Shown in pieces: positions 17,678-26,775 of a DNA stretch of 64,000 bases. Origin of the DNA: UKL13-2 sp036394575. GTDB lineage: Bacteria; Pseudomonadota; Gammaproteobacteria; Burkholderiales; Usitatibacteraceae. The notes under the pieces were generated by a model. That model saw only the letters and a list, made by a program, of their open reading frames with translations. It did not search any database and was not told where the DNA came from. A program made the position numbers and the translations under genes. Position 1 is the first letter of the stretch, and every line of letters begins with the position of its first letter. The stretch is taken from positions 1-64,000 of the forward strand of contig DASWEY010000069.1 of assembly GCA_036394575.1 (NCBI GenBank). Reading direction: 5' to 3'.

Positions 17678-18490
17678 ATGATGAAGTCAAGAATGACAGT
17701 GCGAATGGCGGGACTCGTTGTAGCCTTTGTGGCTTCCGTCGTGCTATCGCCTGCCAAAGCGGCCTGCGCCGCATTCGCCGACGCGGCCACCGGAAAACTG
17801 CTGAGGCAGGAGGGCATTTGCGATCAGCGGATCACGCCCGCATCCACCTTCAAAATCGCCATCAGCCTGATGGGCTACGACGCCGGAATCCTCAAGGATG
17901 CAAGCTCGCCGGCGCTGCCATTTCGCGAAGGCTATCCGGACTGGATTCCCGAGTGGAAACAGACGACGAATCCGACGGGCTGGATGAAGCATTCCGTCGT
18001 CTGGTATTCGCAGCAAATCACGCTGGCGCTCGGTAAAGAGCGCTTCGGCCGTTATGTGCATCGCTTCGACTATGGCAATGCGGACGTGTCCGGCACACCC
18101 GGCAAACATGATGGGCTGACCGCGGCGTGGCTGAGTTCGTCGCTGAAGATTTCGCCCCTCGAGCAATTGGCGTTTCTGCAAAAAATCGTGCGACGCGAGC
18201 TGCCGGTTTCTGCCAATGCCTTTGACATGACGAGCCGGCTCACGGCCATGAACAGCTTGCCCAACGGCTGGATTCTCCACGGCAAAACCGGCACCGGTGC
18301 GCCCTTGAGGGCCGATGGGTCCGAGGATTGGGATCATCCCTATGGCTGGTTTGTCGGCTGGGCAACGAAGGACCGGCGCACCATCGTGTTTGTGCGGCAG
18401 GTGCAGGAGGAGCGCAAACAATCCGGTGCCGGGCCGCGTACGCGCGATGCTTTCCTGCGCGAGTTGCCGGCGATTCTGGATTCGTTTTAA
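17678..18490 (+). CDS. Class D beta-lactamase (OXA-like)
   Basis: A 270-aa periplasmic serine hydrolase. A signal peptide covers about residues 1-28. All class D motifs are present: active serine in Ser56-Thr-Phe-Lys59, Ser106-Val-Val, Tyr132-Gly-Asn134, Trp151 and Lys203-Thr-Gly205. Lys59 is the residue carbamylated in OXA enzymes. Hydrolysis of penicillins is expected; the spectrum cannot be inferred. No IS or integron structure is adjacent and its base use matches the neighbours, so it looks like a resident chromosomal gene. Confidence 0.9.
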   Translation: MMKSRMTVRMAGLVVAFVASVVLSPAKAACAAFADAATGKLLRQEGICDQRITPASTFKIAISLMGYDAGILKDASSPALPFREGYPDWIPEWKQTTNPTGWMKHSVVWYSQQITLALGKERFGRYVHRFDYGNADVSGTPGKHDGLTAAWLSSSLKISPLEQLAFLQKIVRRELPVSANAFDMTSRLTAMNSLPNGWILHGKTGTGAPLRADGSEDWDHPYGWFVGWATKDRRTIVFVRQVQEERKQSGAGPRTRDAFLRELPAILDSF

Positions 18491-18505
18491 CAATAGTACC
18501 CCGCC

Positions 18506-18568
18506 AAACCCCAGCATCCACGCGCCTTCCCAAGGCATCTGCCCCAAACCCCGCGCCAATACTGGCTT
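18506..18568. repeat. Dispersed palindromic repeat family A, copy 4 (degenerate)
   Basis: AAACCCCAGCATCCACGCGC opens the element and CGCGCCAATACTGGCTT closes it, with CCAAGGCATCTGCC in the core. It starts 15 bases after the beta-lactamase stop. Confidence 0.75.
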
Positions 18569-18668
18569 CCCGGCCATCTTCCTTTCTGAATTCTTGCCCC
18601 GCCCCGGGAGCCACCGCCCGAACAAGGTAAAATTCGCGCTCTCTTACTGATTCAGGCAAGCACTCATC

Positions 18669-20090
18669 ATGACTACCGCAATTACCCTGAGCTGCGTCGA
18701 TATCCTCGGCGGCAAGGCGCCCACCGATGCGCCCGTTACTGTCAAAGGCTGGGTCAAAACCCGGCGCGATTCCAAGGCTGGCATTTCCTTTGTCAGCGTT
18801 TCCGACGGCTCCTGCTTCCATCCGGTGCAGGTGGTGGCGCCAAATACCCTCGGCAACTACGAAGCCGAAGTGATCAAGCTCACCGCCGGATGTGCGGTTG
18901 AAGCAACGGGTTTAATCGTGCCCTCACCCGCCAAGGGCCAGCCGTTTGAAATGCAGGCCGCCACCATCAAGGTGATCGGCTGGGTCGATGATCCGGATAC
19001 CTATCCGATCACGCCCAAGGCGCACACCATGGAATTTCTGCGCGAGGTCGCGCATCTGCGTCCGCGCACCAATGTGATGGGGGCCGCCACGCGCGTGCGT
19101 CACACGGTGGCGCAGGCGATTCACCGTTTCTTTCATGAAGACGGCTTCCTGTGGGTGAACACGCCGATCATCACGGCCAGCGATGCCGAGGGCGCGGGCG
19201 AACTGTTCCGCGTCTCGACGCTCGACATGATGAACCTGCCGCGCATCGAGGATGGCCCCGACAAGGGCAAGGTCGATTATTCCAAAGACTTTTTCGGTCG
19301 CGAAGCCTTTCTCACCGTCTCCGGCCAACTGAACGTCGAAACCTATTGCATGGCGCTGTCCAAGGTCTATACCTTCGGGCCGACCTTTCGCGCGGAAAAC
19401 TCCAATACTTCGCGTCACCTGGCCGAGTTCTGGATGATCGAGCCGGAAATCGCTTTCGCCAACCTGGCGGATGACGCCAGCCTCGCCGAGGCCCTGCTCA
19501 AATATGTGTTCAAGGCGGTGCTGAACGAGCGCGCCGACGATATGGCCTTCTTCGATGAGCGCGTCGAAAAAGGTATCGTCGCCAAATTGCAGGACATGAT
19601 CGACCGCGAATTCGTGCGCATGGATTACACCGAGGCGATCAAGATTCTTGAGAGCACCAAGGAAAAATTCGAGTTCCCGGTGAAGTGGGGCATCGACCTG
19701 CAATCCGAGCATGAGCGCTTCCTGGCCGAGAAACATGTCGGCGGCCCGGTGGTGCTGATGAACTACCCGAAAGAGATCAAGGCGTTCTACATGCGCTTGA
19801 ACGACGACAACAAGACGGTAGCGGCGATGGACGTGCTGGCGCCGGGCATCGGCGAGATCATCGGCGGCTCGCAGCGCGAGGAGCGCCTCGAGGTGCTCGA
19901 CGCGCGCATGATCGAATCGCATCTCGATCCGGCGCATTACAGCTGGTATCGCGATCTGCGCCGCTACGGCACGGTGCCGCATGCCGGTTTCGGCCTCGGC
20001 TTCGAGCGCACCATTTCCTATGTCACCGGCCTGTCGAATGTGCGTGACGTGATTCCATTCCCGAGGACCCCCGGCAATGCGCGCTATTGA
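18669..20090 (+). CDS. asnS: Asparagine--tRNA ligase
   Basis: A 473-aa class IIb aminoacyl-tRNA synthetase that charges tRNA-Asn. The N-terminal OB fold (VTVKGWVKTRRDSKAGISFV) binds the anticodon; class II motif 2 includes FRAENSNTSRHLAEFWMIEPE and motif 3 GLGFERTISYVTGLSNVRD. Length matches E. coli AsnRS. Its stop is followed 9 bases later by the carbonic anhydrase gene, so the two are probably co-transcribed. Confidence 0.97.
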   Translation: MTTAITLSCVDILGGKAPTDAPVTVKGWVKTRRDSKAGISFVSVSDGSCFHPVQVVAPNTLGNYEAEVIKLTAGCAVEATGLIVPSPAKGQPFEMQAATIKVIGWVDDPDTYPITPKAHTMEFLREVAHLRPRTNVMGAATRVRHTVAQAIHRFFHEDGFLWVNTPIITASDAEGAGELFRVSTLDMMNLPRIEDGPDKGKVDYSKDFFGREAFLTVSGQLNVETYCMALSKVYTFGPTFRAENSNTSRHLAEFWMIEPEIAFANLADDASLAEALLKYVFKAVLNERADDMAFFDERVEKGIVAKLQDMIDREFVRMDYTEAIKILESTKEKFEFPVKWGIDLQSEHERFLAEKHVGGPVVLMNYPKEIKAFYMRLNDDNKTVAAMDVLAPGIGEIIGGSQREERLEVLDARMIESHLDPAHYSWYRDLRRYGTVPHAGFGLGFERTISYVTGLSNVRDVIPFPRTPGNARY

Positions 20091-20099
20091 GGAGCAGTC

Positions 20100-20744
20100 A
20101 TGAAAACCCTGCCGCAACTATTCGACAATAACCGCGCCTGGGCGGAGAAGGTCAAGCGCGAAAACCCGTCATTTTTCGCGAAGTTGGCGCAGCAGCAGTC
20201 GCCGGAATATTTATGGATCGGCTGCTCGGACAGCCGCGTGCCCGCCAATGAAATCATCGGCCTGATGCCGGGCGAGGTGTTCGTGCATCGCAATATCGCC
20301 AATGTGGTGGTGCACACCGATCTCAATTGCCTGTCGGTGATCCAGTATGCGGTCGATGTGCTGAAGGTCAAGCACATCATGGTCACCGGCCACTACGGCT
20401 GCGGCGGCGTGCGTGCCGCGCTGTTCGGCGATCGCATCGGTCTGGCCGACAACTGGCTGCACCATGTGCACGATGTGCGCGACAAGCATCTGGAAAAACT
20501 GATGGGCCTGAAGCTGGCCGACGAGCGCGTCAATCGCCTGTGCGAATTGAATGTGATCGAACAGGTCGCGAATGTGTGCCAGACCACCATCGTGCGCGAT
20601 GCCTGGGATCGCGGCCAGCCGCTGTCCGTGCACGGCTGGGTCTACACCCTGCACGACGGCAAGCTGCACGATCTCGATGTGACCGTGACCAGGCGCGATG
20701 AAGTCAATGAGCTTTGTGCCGCCGCGGTCGCGAAGATGCGCTGA
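20100..20744 (+). CDS. can: Beta-class carbonic anhydrase
   Basis: A 214-aa zinc enzyme that interconverts CO2 and bicarbonate in the cytoplasm. Zinc ligands Cys42, His98 and Cys101 are in GCSDSRVPAN and GHYGCGG; Asp44 and Arg46 form the catalytic dyad. The sequence resembles the Can type (LMPGEVFVHRNIANVV). A GAGGAG ribosome site overlaps the end of asnS, which points to an asnS-can operon. Confidence 0.95.
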   Translation: MKTLPQLFDNNRAWAEKVKRENPSFFAKLAQQQSPEYLWIGCSDSRVPANEIIGLMPGEVFVHRNIANVVVHTDLNCLSVIQYAVDVLKVKHIMVTGHYGCGGVRAALFGDRIGLADNWLHHVHDVRDKHLEKLMGLKLADERVNRLCELNVIEQVANVCQTTIVRDAWDRGQPLSVHGWVYTLHDGKLHDLDVTVTRRDEVNELCAAAVAKMR

Positions 20745-20757
20745 GCGATGAATTGGC

Positions 20758-20908
20758 GCCGTCATCGCGGCGCAGGCCGGGAACCAGTCCATGCATCAGC
20801 ACATGAATAAAATTCGACGGTCGCCTCAACGATGACTCGTGCATTGATTGAAAGACCTTTTCAATCAGTAGGTGAAGCGGGCTGGGTCCCAGCCTTCGCT
20901 GGGACGAC
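20758..20908. repeat. Paired family B palindrome
   Basis: Arms GCCGTCATCGCGGCGCAGGC (about 20757) and CTGGGTCCCAGCCTTCGCTG plus GGACGAC (20882-20908) face each other with about 95 bases between, the same layout as 12241-12407. No gene lies in this convergent spacer. Confidence 0.65.
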
Positions 20909-20934
20909 CTCGTTGCCCCGCGAAACTTCTGTGC

Positions 20935-21249
20935 CTACTTCGTCGTCCAGCTGTCGAAATCGAGTTTGTCGATGTCGAACTTGGCGAACTTGGGTTGGGT
21001 GCCGGCCTTGATTTCGTCCCCCGCGTTCAGGAAGGCCTCGGCCAGGGCGAAGCTCATCTTGGCGAGCGATTCCGGGCTGGCCGTCAGCGAGGCCGTGCTG
21101 CCGGTATCGGTGACATTGATCGCCACCGCCTCCTTGATCAGCTGGATATAAATCCGCGCTGCGAGTTCGCGCACGACGCTGTGCCCGGCATCGTCGTGGC
21201 CGGCGCCGTTACCGGCGGTGGTGGATTTGGGCGGTGCGGAATGGGACAT
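20935..21249 (-). CDS. Small hypothetical protein
   Basis: A 104-aa soluble protein. The middle part (VVRELAARIYIQLIKEAVA) is helical, followed by SPESLAKMSFALAEAFLNA; the tail ends FDIDKLDFDSWTTK. No domain recognised. Codon use fits the neighbours and it is the best reading frame in this stretch. Confidence 0.6.
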   Translation of the reverse strand: MSHSAPPKSTTAGNGAGHDDAGHSVVRELAARIYIQLIKEAVAINVTDTGSTASLTASPESLAKMSFALAEAFLNAGDEIKAGTQPKFAKFDIDKLDFDSWTTK

Positions 21250-21433
21250 GGCAATGGACCGTCAATGGTGCAATGGTGGGAAGGCAATTTGTATCCTACG
21301 CCGATTGATTGCCGGCGAAGGAGTTTTCGGCGATGGGATGTTGCAAACCGCCATGGCTTGACCTTGCCCGGCGTTCGTCGCATGCTGGTTTGACGCCCGT
21401 CAGGCATGTCCGTCTTTCCCGAGGAGACCGTCC

Positions 21434-22303
21434 ATGAAGCTGAGCCCCGAGCAGATCGTGCAATTCGAGCGCGACGGCTATCTGTTTTTTCCCGGCCTGT
21501 TCACGCCCGCGGAAGTCAAAACCCTGACCGACGAAGTGCCGCGTCTGTACGCGCAGGATCGTCCGGAAAACGTTCGCGAAAAGACCGGCGGCGTGGTGCG
21601 CACCAATTTCGCGGCGCATCTGTACAGCGCGCCGTTCGCCCGCCTCGGCCGACACCCGCGCATGATCGATCCGATCGTGCAGCTGTTCGATGAAGCGGTG
21701 TATATGCACCAGTTCAAGATCAACGGCAAACAGGCCTTCGACGGCGATGTGTGGCAATGGCACCAGGATTTCGGCACCTGGCTGAACGACGACCAGATGC
21801 CTGAGCCGCGAGCGATGAATGTGGCGATCTTTCTCGATGAAGTGAACGAGTTCAACGGCCCGCTGATGTTCATTCCCGGCAGCCACAAACTCGGCGTGCT
21901 CGAGGCGGGCCACGATGTCACCACCACCAGCTACCCGCTGTGGACCATCAATCACGACACCATCGCGCGGCTGGTGAAAAACGGCGGCGGCCTGACCACC
22001 GACGGCAATCGCGGCATCGTCGCCCCCAAGGGCTCGGCCGGTTCGATGATCCTGTTCCATTCCTGCCTGGTGCATGCCTCGACCTCGAATCTCTCGCCCT
22101 GGAATCGCGTCAGCGTGTACCTGAGCCTGTGCGCGGTATCGAATCATATCCGCCGCTTCAAGCGCCCCGGCTACATCGCGCACCGCGATTTCACCCCGAT
22201 CAAAACGCTGCCCGATGATTGCTTGCTGAAACCCTATCCGGTCGATCTGCCCTGGAAGGACGGCACGCCCGAAGTGGAGTTGAAACCGAAGATGGCGGCG
22301 TAG
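21434..22303 (+). CDS. Phytanoyl-CoA dioxygenase (PhyH) family protein, EctD-like
   Basis: A 289-aa Fe(II)/2-oxoglutarate oxygenase. Iron ligands are His110 and Asp112 in WHQDFGTW and probably His214 in CLVHAS; Arg225 is placed to bind 2-oxoglutarate. The MHQFKINGK, FLDEVNEFNGPLMFIPGSH and NLSPWNRVSVYLS stretches resemble ectoine and amino-acid hydroxylases more than phytanoyl-CoA enzymes, so hydroxylation of a small polar substrate is likely. No ectABC genes are nearby. Good ribosome site GAGGAGA before ATG 21434. Confidence 0.85.
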   Translation: MKLSPEQIVQFERDGYLFFPGLFTPAEVKTLTDEVPRLYAQDRPENVREKTGGVVRTNFAAHLYSAPFARLGRHPRMIDPIVQLFDEAVYMHQFKINGKQAFDGDVWQWHQDFGTWLNDDQMPEPRAMNVAIFLDEVNEFNGPLMFIPGSHKLGVLEAGHDVTTTSYPLWTINHDTIARLVKNGGGLTTDGNRGIVAPKGSAGSMILFHSCLVHASTSNLSPWNRVSVYLSLCAVSNHIRRFKRPGYIAHRDFTPIKTLPDDCLLKPYPVDLPWKDGTPEVELKPKMAA

Positions 22304-22364
22304 CGTGATGGTGCAATGAGCCATCCGCAGTAAAATGACCTTTTGTGTTGAAATGAGACCGATC

Positions 22365-23846
22365 ATGACCGCCCGCGATGCCATTCCAGCACTGACCAAT
22401 CTCAACGCCGCCCAATTGCTGAACGATGTCTCCCGCCACTGGGACGCCGAGATCGTTCCGCAACTGATCGAGTACATCAAGCTGCCGGCGAAATCCCCCG
22501 GTTTCGACCCCGACTGGGCCAGGCATGGTTTCCTGGATGCCGCCATCGAGCAGGCGCGCCGCTGGGTGGCTGCGCAGGACATCAAGGGTTTGACGATGGA
22601 AGTGGTGCGCCAGGAAGGCCGCACGCCGGTGCTTTTTTTCGATATCCCGGCGACCGGCAATAATGACGCAAACCGTACCGTGCTGCTCTATGGCCATCTC
22701 GACAAGCAACCCGAGATGACCGGCTGGCGCCCCGGCCTGGGGCCATGGACGCCGGTGCTGGAAGGTGAGGGCGAGGATCTCAAGCTGTATGGGCGCGGCA
22801 GCGCCGACGATGGTTATGCGGTGTTTGCCGCCATTGCCGCGATTGCCGCGCTCGACAAGCAGGGCGTGGCGCGGCCGCATTGCGTGGGCCTGATCGAAAC
22901 CTGCGAGGAAAGCGGCAGCGACGATCTGCCGATTTATCTCGAAATGCTGGCGCCGCGCATGGGCGCGGTGCAGCTGGTGATCGCGCTTGACTCCGGCGCC
23001 GGCAATTACGATCAAATGTGGGTCACGACTTCACTGCGCGGCCTCGTCAACGGTACGCTGACGGTGGATGTGCTGACCGAGGGTGTGCACTCGGGCGATG
23101 CCGGCGGCGTGGTGCCGTCCTCGTTCCGTATCGCGCGGCAATTGCTGGATCGCATCGACGATTCGCGCACCGGCGTGGTCAAGCCCAAAGAGTTCAATTG
23201 CGAAATTCCCGCCGAGCGTATCGCGCAGGCCAGGCAGGCGGCGGATATTCTCGGCGAATCGATGTGGAAGCGTTTCCCCTGGGCCGCGTGTTGCGATGGC
23301 CCGCAGATTTTTGTGCAGCCGACCACCAAGGATCCGGTCGAACTGATCCTGAATCGCACCTGGCGCGCAGCCCTGGCCGTGATCGGCGCCGATGGCCTGC
23401 CGCCGATTCAAACCGCCGGCAATGTGCAGCGCCCGCGCACCGCGTTGAAACTCTCGCTGCGCCTGCCGCCCCTGGTCGACGGCGACCGCGCCGCCGTCAG
23501 CCTGAAGAAAACGCTGGAAAGCGATCCGCCCAATGCGGCCGGCGTCACCTTCCACTACGAGCAAGCCGCCACCGGCTGGAACGCGCCCGCCAGCCAGCCC
23601 TGGCTGTCGGCCCTGCTGGATGCCGCCTCGCAAACCTATTACGGCAAGCCGGCTGCCTATATGGGCGAGGGTGGCACGATTCCGTTCATGGGCATGCTCG
23701 GTGTGAAGTTCCCGAAGGCGCAAATGCTGGTCACCGGCGTGCTCGGACCGAAGTCGAATGCGCATGGGCCCAACGAGTTTTTACATATTCCGTATGCCAA
23801 GAAATTGACCGCGGCGGTGGCGATGGTGCTGGCCGGAACGCGTTAA
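22365..23846 (+). CDS. M20 family metallopeptidase (dipeptidase type)
   Basis: A 493-aa zinc peptidase. Metal-binding segments: LLYGHLDKQPE (His, Asp), GRGSADDGYA (bridging Asp), ETCEESGSDDLP (catalytic Glu-Glu) and the C-terminal NAHGPNEFLHI (His). The lid domain is between. Likely a cytoplasmic dipeptidase or aminoacyl-hydrolase. In-frame ATGs at 22335 and 22353 are alternatives; GAGACC before 22365 is the best ribosome site. Confidence 0.9.
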   Translation: MTARDAIPALTNLNAAQLLNDVSRHWDAEIVPQLIEYIKLPAKSPGFDPDWARHGFLDAAIEQARRWVAAQDIKGLTMEVVRQEGRTPVLFFDIPATGNNDANRTVLLYGHLDKQPEMTGWRPGLGPWTPVLEGEGEDLKLYGRGSADDGYAVFAAIAAIAALDKQGVARPHCVGLIETCEESGSDDLPIYLEMLAPRMGAVQLVIALDSGAGNYDQMWVTTSLRGLVNGTLTVDVLTEGVHSGDAGGVVPSSFRIARQLLDRIDDSRTGVVKPKEFNCEIPAERIAQARQAADILGESMWKRFPWAACCDGPQIFVQPTTKDPVELILNRTWRAALAVIGADGLPPIQTAGNVQRPRTALKLSLRLPPLVDGDRAAVSLKKTLESDPPNAAGVTFHYEQAATGWNAPASQPWLSALLDAASQTYYGKPAAYMGEGGTIPFMGMLGVKFPKAQMLVTGVLGPKSNAHGPNEFLHIPYAKKLTAAVAMVLAGTR

Positions 23847-23855
23847 CCTGAAATA

Positions 23856-23921
23856 AAACTCCAGCATTGGCGCGCCTTTCGGAGCTTTTTTGCTTCAAAC
23901 ACCGCACCAATACTGGAGTTT
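23856..23921. repeat. Dispersed palindromic repeat family A, copy 5
   Basis: AAACTCCAGCATTGGCGCG on the left and CGCACCAATACTGGAGTTT on the right, with GGAGCTTTTTTGCTTC inside. It starts 10 bases after the M20 peptidase stop, where a hairpin could end its transcript. Confidence 0.9.
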
Positions 23922-24000
23922 CACTTGCTGATGAACACCCGGTGTCATGCCAAGGTCGTATTGATTACTTCGTTCTTCACCCCATTCTCCGGTCACCGCC

Positions 24001-26289
24001 ATGCCCAAGCTCCTGAAATATTCACTGATCGCCGTTGCCGCACTCCTGATCCTGCTGGTGGCCGCCGCCGCGATCATCGCCGCGACCTTCAATCCGAACG
24101 ATTACAAGCCCACCATCATCAAGCTGGTGCAGGAAAAGAAGCAGCGCACCCTGTCGATTCCCGGCGAGATCAAGCTGACCTTTTTCCCGCGCATCGGCGC
24201 CGACCTCGGCAAGCTGTCGATATCCGAGCCGCGCAGCAATGTTGAATTTGCCTCGGTGGAACATGCCCAGGTATCGCTGGCGCTGCTGCCGCTGTTTTCC
24301 AAACAGTTTGTGGTCGACCGCCTCAGCGTCGATGGACTGAGGGCCAATATCCAGCATCGCAAGGACGGCGGCAGCAATTTCGACGATCTGCTCGGCAAGG
24401 ACGGCGCAGTTGACGCCAAGGCCGAAGCCAGGGCGGACAGCAAGGCCGCGACGGCGGTTACGCCGGTCAACCTGGATATCGGCGCCATCGCCATCACCAA
24501 TGGCAGCGTGAACTACCGTGATGAGGCGGCCAATCGCTCGGTGTCCATCAGCAAGCTGCAGTTGCGCACTGGGCCGATCGCCGACGGCAAAAAAAGCGAT
24601 ATCGATTTCAGCGCCGATATCAGCGGCAAGAATCCGGACCTGGGCTTGAGCATCAAGCTGAAAAGCGATTTCACGCCTGACCTGGGCCGGCAGCATTTTG
24701 TGCTGAACAAGATCGATGCTGCCATCAATGGCGGTGCGGTCGGCTTCAGCGACATCAAGCTGACCCTCGGCGGCAATGTCGATGTGCAGGCTGCGAGCAG
24801 GCAATTTTCACTCGATGCCCTGGCGCTGTCGCTCGACGCCAGGCAGAGCGCGCAGGCGCTGCAACTGAAAGTGTCGGCGCCGAAACTGAGCGTGACCGAC
24901 GCCAGGGTGGCCGGCGACAAGATCGCAGTAGATGCAAAGATGACCGAAGCCGCGCGCAGCATCGAGGCGAAATTCTCCCTGCCCGCATTCGAGGGCTCGG
25001 CCAAGGCATTCAGGATTCCGGCGATGGCGCTGGAAGCCAATGTGCGTCAGGACGCGCTCAGCGTCGCTGCCAGGTTGAGCGGCGAAATTGACGGCGACAT
25101 GGAAGGCATGGTGTTTCGCGCCCCCAAACTCGCGCTCACCGTAGATGGCAAGCAGGGTGATATCGCCATCCACAGCGAATCGCACATCGATCTGCTCGCC
25201 AATCTGAAAACGGAACTGATCCAGCTCGCGCTCAATGGCAAGCTCGATACCAGCACGCTAGATGCCAAATTCGCCATGCGCAATTTCGCCAAGCCGCTCT
25301 ATACCTTCGATGTCGGCATCGACGCCATCGACGTCGACCGCTACCTCGGCAAAGGCGAGGGTAATGCGAAGTCGGCGGCCGCCCCGGCCCCGGCCAAGGC
25401 GGGGCCGGAAAAGCCGATCGACCTGAGCGCGCTGAAAGCGCTCAATGCCGAGGGCAAGGTCAAAGTGGGCAGCCTGAAAGTGGCCAACATCAAAACCGCC
25501 AATCTGAACATGCAGCTGCACGCCGCCGGCGGCAAGCTTGAATTGAGCCCGCTGACGGCATCGCTCTACGGTGGCAGCGTCGCCGGTGCGCTGACGGCCA
25601 ATGCCAGCACGCCGCCGCGCTTTGCCATCAGGCAGAACTTCAACAAGGTCAATATCGGCCCGCTGCTGAAGGACGCCATCGACAAGGATATTCTTGAGGG
25701 TCAGGGCAATATCGCGCTCGATGTCGCGACCACCGGCGCCACTGTCACGCAATTGAAAAAAGACCTGGCCGGCAGCGCGCGTGTCGAACTGAAAGAGGGT
25801 GCGCTCAAGGGCATCAACCTCGCCGCCGCTATCCGCAATGCCCAATCGATGCTCGGCGGCGGACAGGCGGGCGGCTCGTCGCAGGGCACCGCCAGCGCGC
25901 AGGACAAAACCGATTTCAGCGAATTCGGGGCCAGCTTCAAAATCGTAAACGGCGTCGCGCATAACGACGATCTCGTCCTGAAATCGCCATTGATCCGCGT
26001 CGGCGGCAATGGCGACATCAACATCGGCGAAGACCGCCTCGATTACACCGTGTCCGCGACCGTGGTGCCCACCCTGCAAGGCCAGGGCGGCCCCGAATTG
26101 CAGGCCTTGAAGGGACTCACTGTACCGGTGAAGCTGAGCGGCCCATTCGCCGCGATCGGTTGGAAAATCGATTTCGCCGGCCTTGCCAGCGGCGTGGCCA
26201 AACAGAAAATCGACGAGCAGAAAGACCAGCTGAAATCGAAGCTGCAGGATCAGTTGAAAGACCGATTGAAGGGGTTGCTGGGCAAGTAA
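24001..26289 (+). CDS. AsmA family protein
   Basis: A 762-aa inner-membrane protein with one N-terminal helix (about residues 5-28) and a large periplasmic part. The start FNPNDYKPTIIKLVQEKK and IKLTFFPRIGADLGKLSIS matches AsmA; the C-terminal AsmA repeat domain includes FNKVNIGPLLKDAI, LDVATTGATVTQLKKDLAGS and LDYTVSATVVPTLQG. AsmA-like proteins form beta-groove tubes thought to move phospholipids between membranes. A Lys/Gln-rich helix closes the protein. Upstream is a family A repeat. Confidence 0.9.
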   Translation: MPKLLKYSLIAVAALLILLVAAAAIIAATFNPNDYKPTIIKLVQEKKQRTLSIPGEIKLTFFPRIGADLGKLSISEPRSNVEFASVEHAQVSLALLPLFSKQFVVDRLSVDGLRANIQHRKDGGSNFDDLLGKDGAVDAKAEARADSKAATAVTPVNLDIGAIAITNGSVNYRDEAANRSVSISKLQLRTGPIADGKKSDIDFSADISGKNPDLGLSIKLKSDFTPDLGRQHFVLNKIDAAINGGAVGFSDIKLTLGGNVDVQAASRQFSLDALALSLDARQSAQALQLKVSAPKLSVTDARVAGDKIAVDAKMTEAARSIEAKFSLPAFEGSAKAFRIPAMALEANVRQDALSVAARLSGEIDGDMEGMVFRAPKLALTVDGKQGDIAIHSESHIDLLANLKTELIQLALNGKLDTSTLDAKFAMRNFAKPLYTFDVGIDAIDVDRYLGKGEGNAKSAAAPAPAKAGPEKPIDLSALKALNAEGKVKVGSLKVANIKTANLNMQLHAAGGKLELSPLTASLYGGSVAGALTANASTPPRFAIRQNFNKVNIGPLLKDAIDKDILEGQGNIALDVATTGATVTQLKKDLAGSARVELKEGALKGINLAAAIRNAQSMLGGGQAGGSSQGTASAQDKTDFSEFGASFKIVNGVAHNDDLVLKSPLIRVGGNGDINIGEDRLDYTVSATVVPTLQGQGGPELQALKGLTVPVKLSGPFAAIGWKIDFAGLASGVAKQKIDEQKDQLKSKLQDQLKDRLKGLLGK

Positions 26290-26775
26290 GGGGACGGCAA
26301 TTAGTTTGCGAGATAAAGATAGTCGTTCGTAAATAGCGGGGCCGTCATATAAAAGGCAATCCAGAAAGCAAGGCACTGCACTTGCCTAAGCAACCTGACT
26401 GGGCAGGAAAACTGTCTTCACGGGAAAACAAAACCCCGGCATTGGCGCGCTTTCCAGAGCATTTTTGCTCCAAACGCCGCGCCAATGCTGGGGTTTGATT
26501 TTTATAGCCGGCAGATGGATGGCACCTTACCGCCAACCACGGAAATGACCAAGAACGCGCGCAGGTCGATATCCGCATAAATGTTGTCGTTGCCGATGCG
26601 GGGAAGTGGGCTTGTCGCGACCCGTTACCGACGCCCGGGCTGACTGGCCGCATCACGCGGCCGGCACCTTGCCGCCACAGATTTGCCGCAATTCGGCGAT
26701 CGCGGTCATGATTTTCACGGATTCTGCTTATATGATTGCCCTGCCGTTGAAATGGACGGCGTCAAAGGGGGATTC
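26290..26775. repeat. 486-base intergenic region with family A repeat, copy 6
   Basis: The repeat is at 26431-26496: AAACCCCGGCATTGGCGCG and CGCGCCAATGCTGGGGTTT with CCAGAGCATTTTTGCTCC inside. On the minus strand two short frames end in GGKVPSICRL (stop near 26504) and ICGGKVPAA (stop near 26655), possibly remnants of an old gene; neither is a convincing CDS. A ribosome site AAGGGGG precedes the next gene. Confidence 0.75.
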
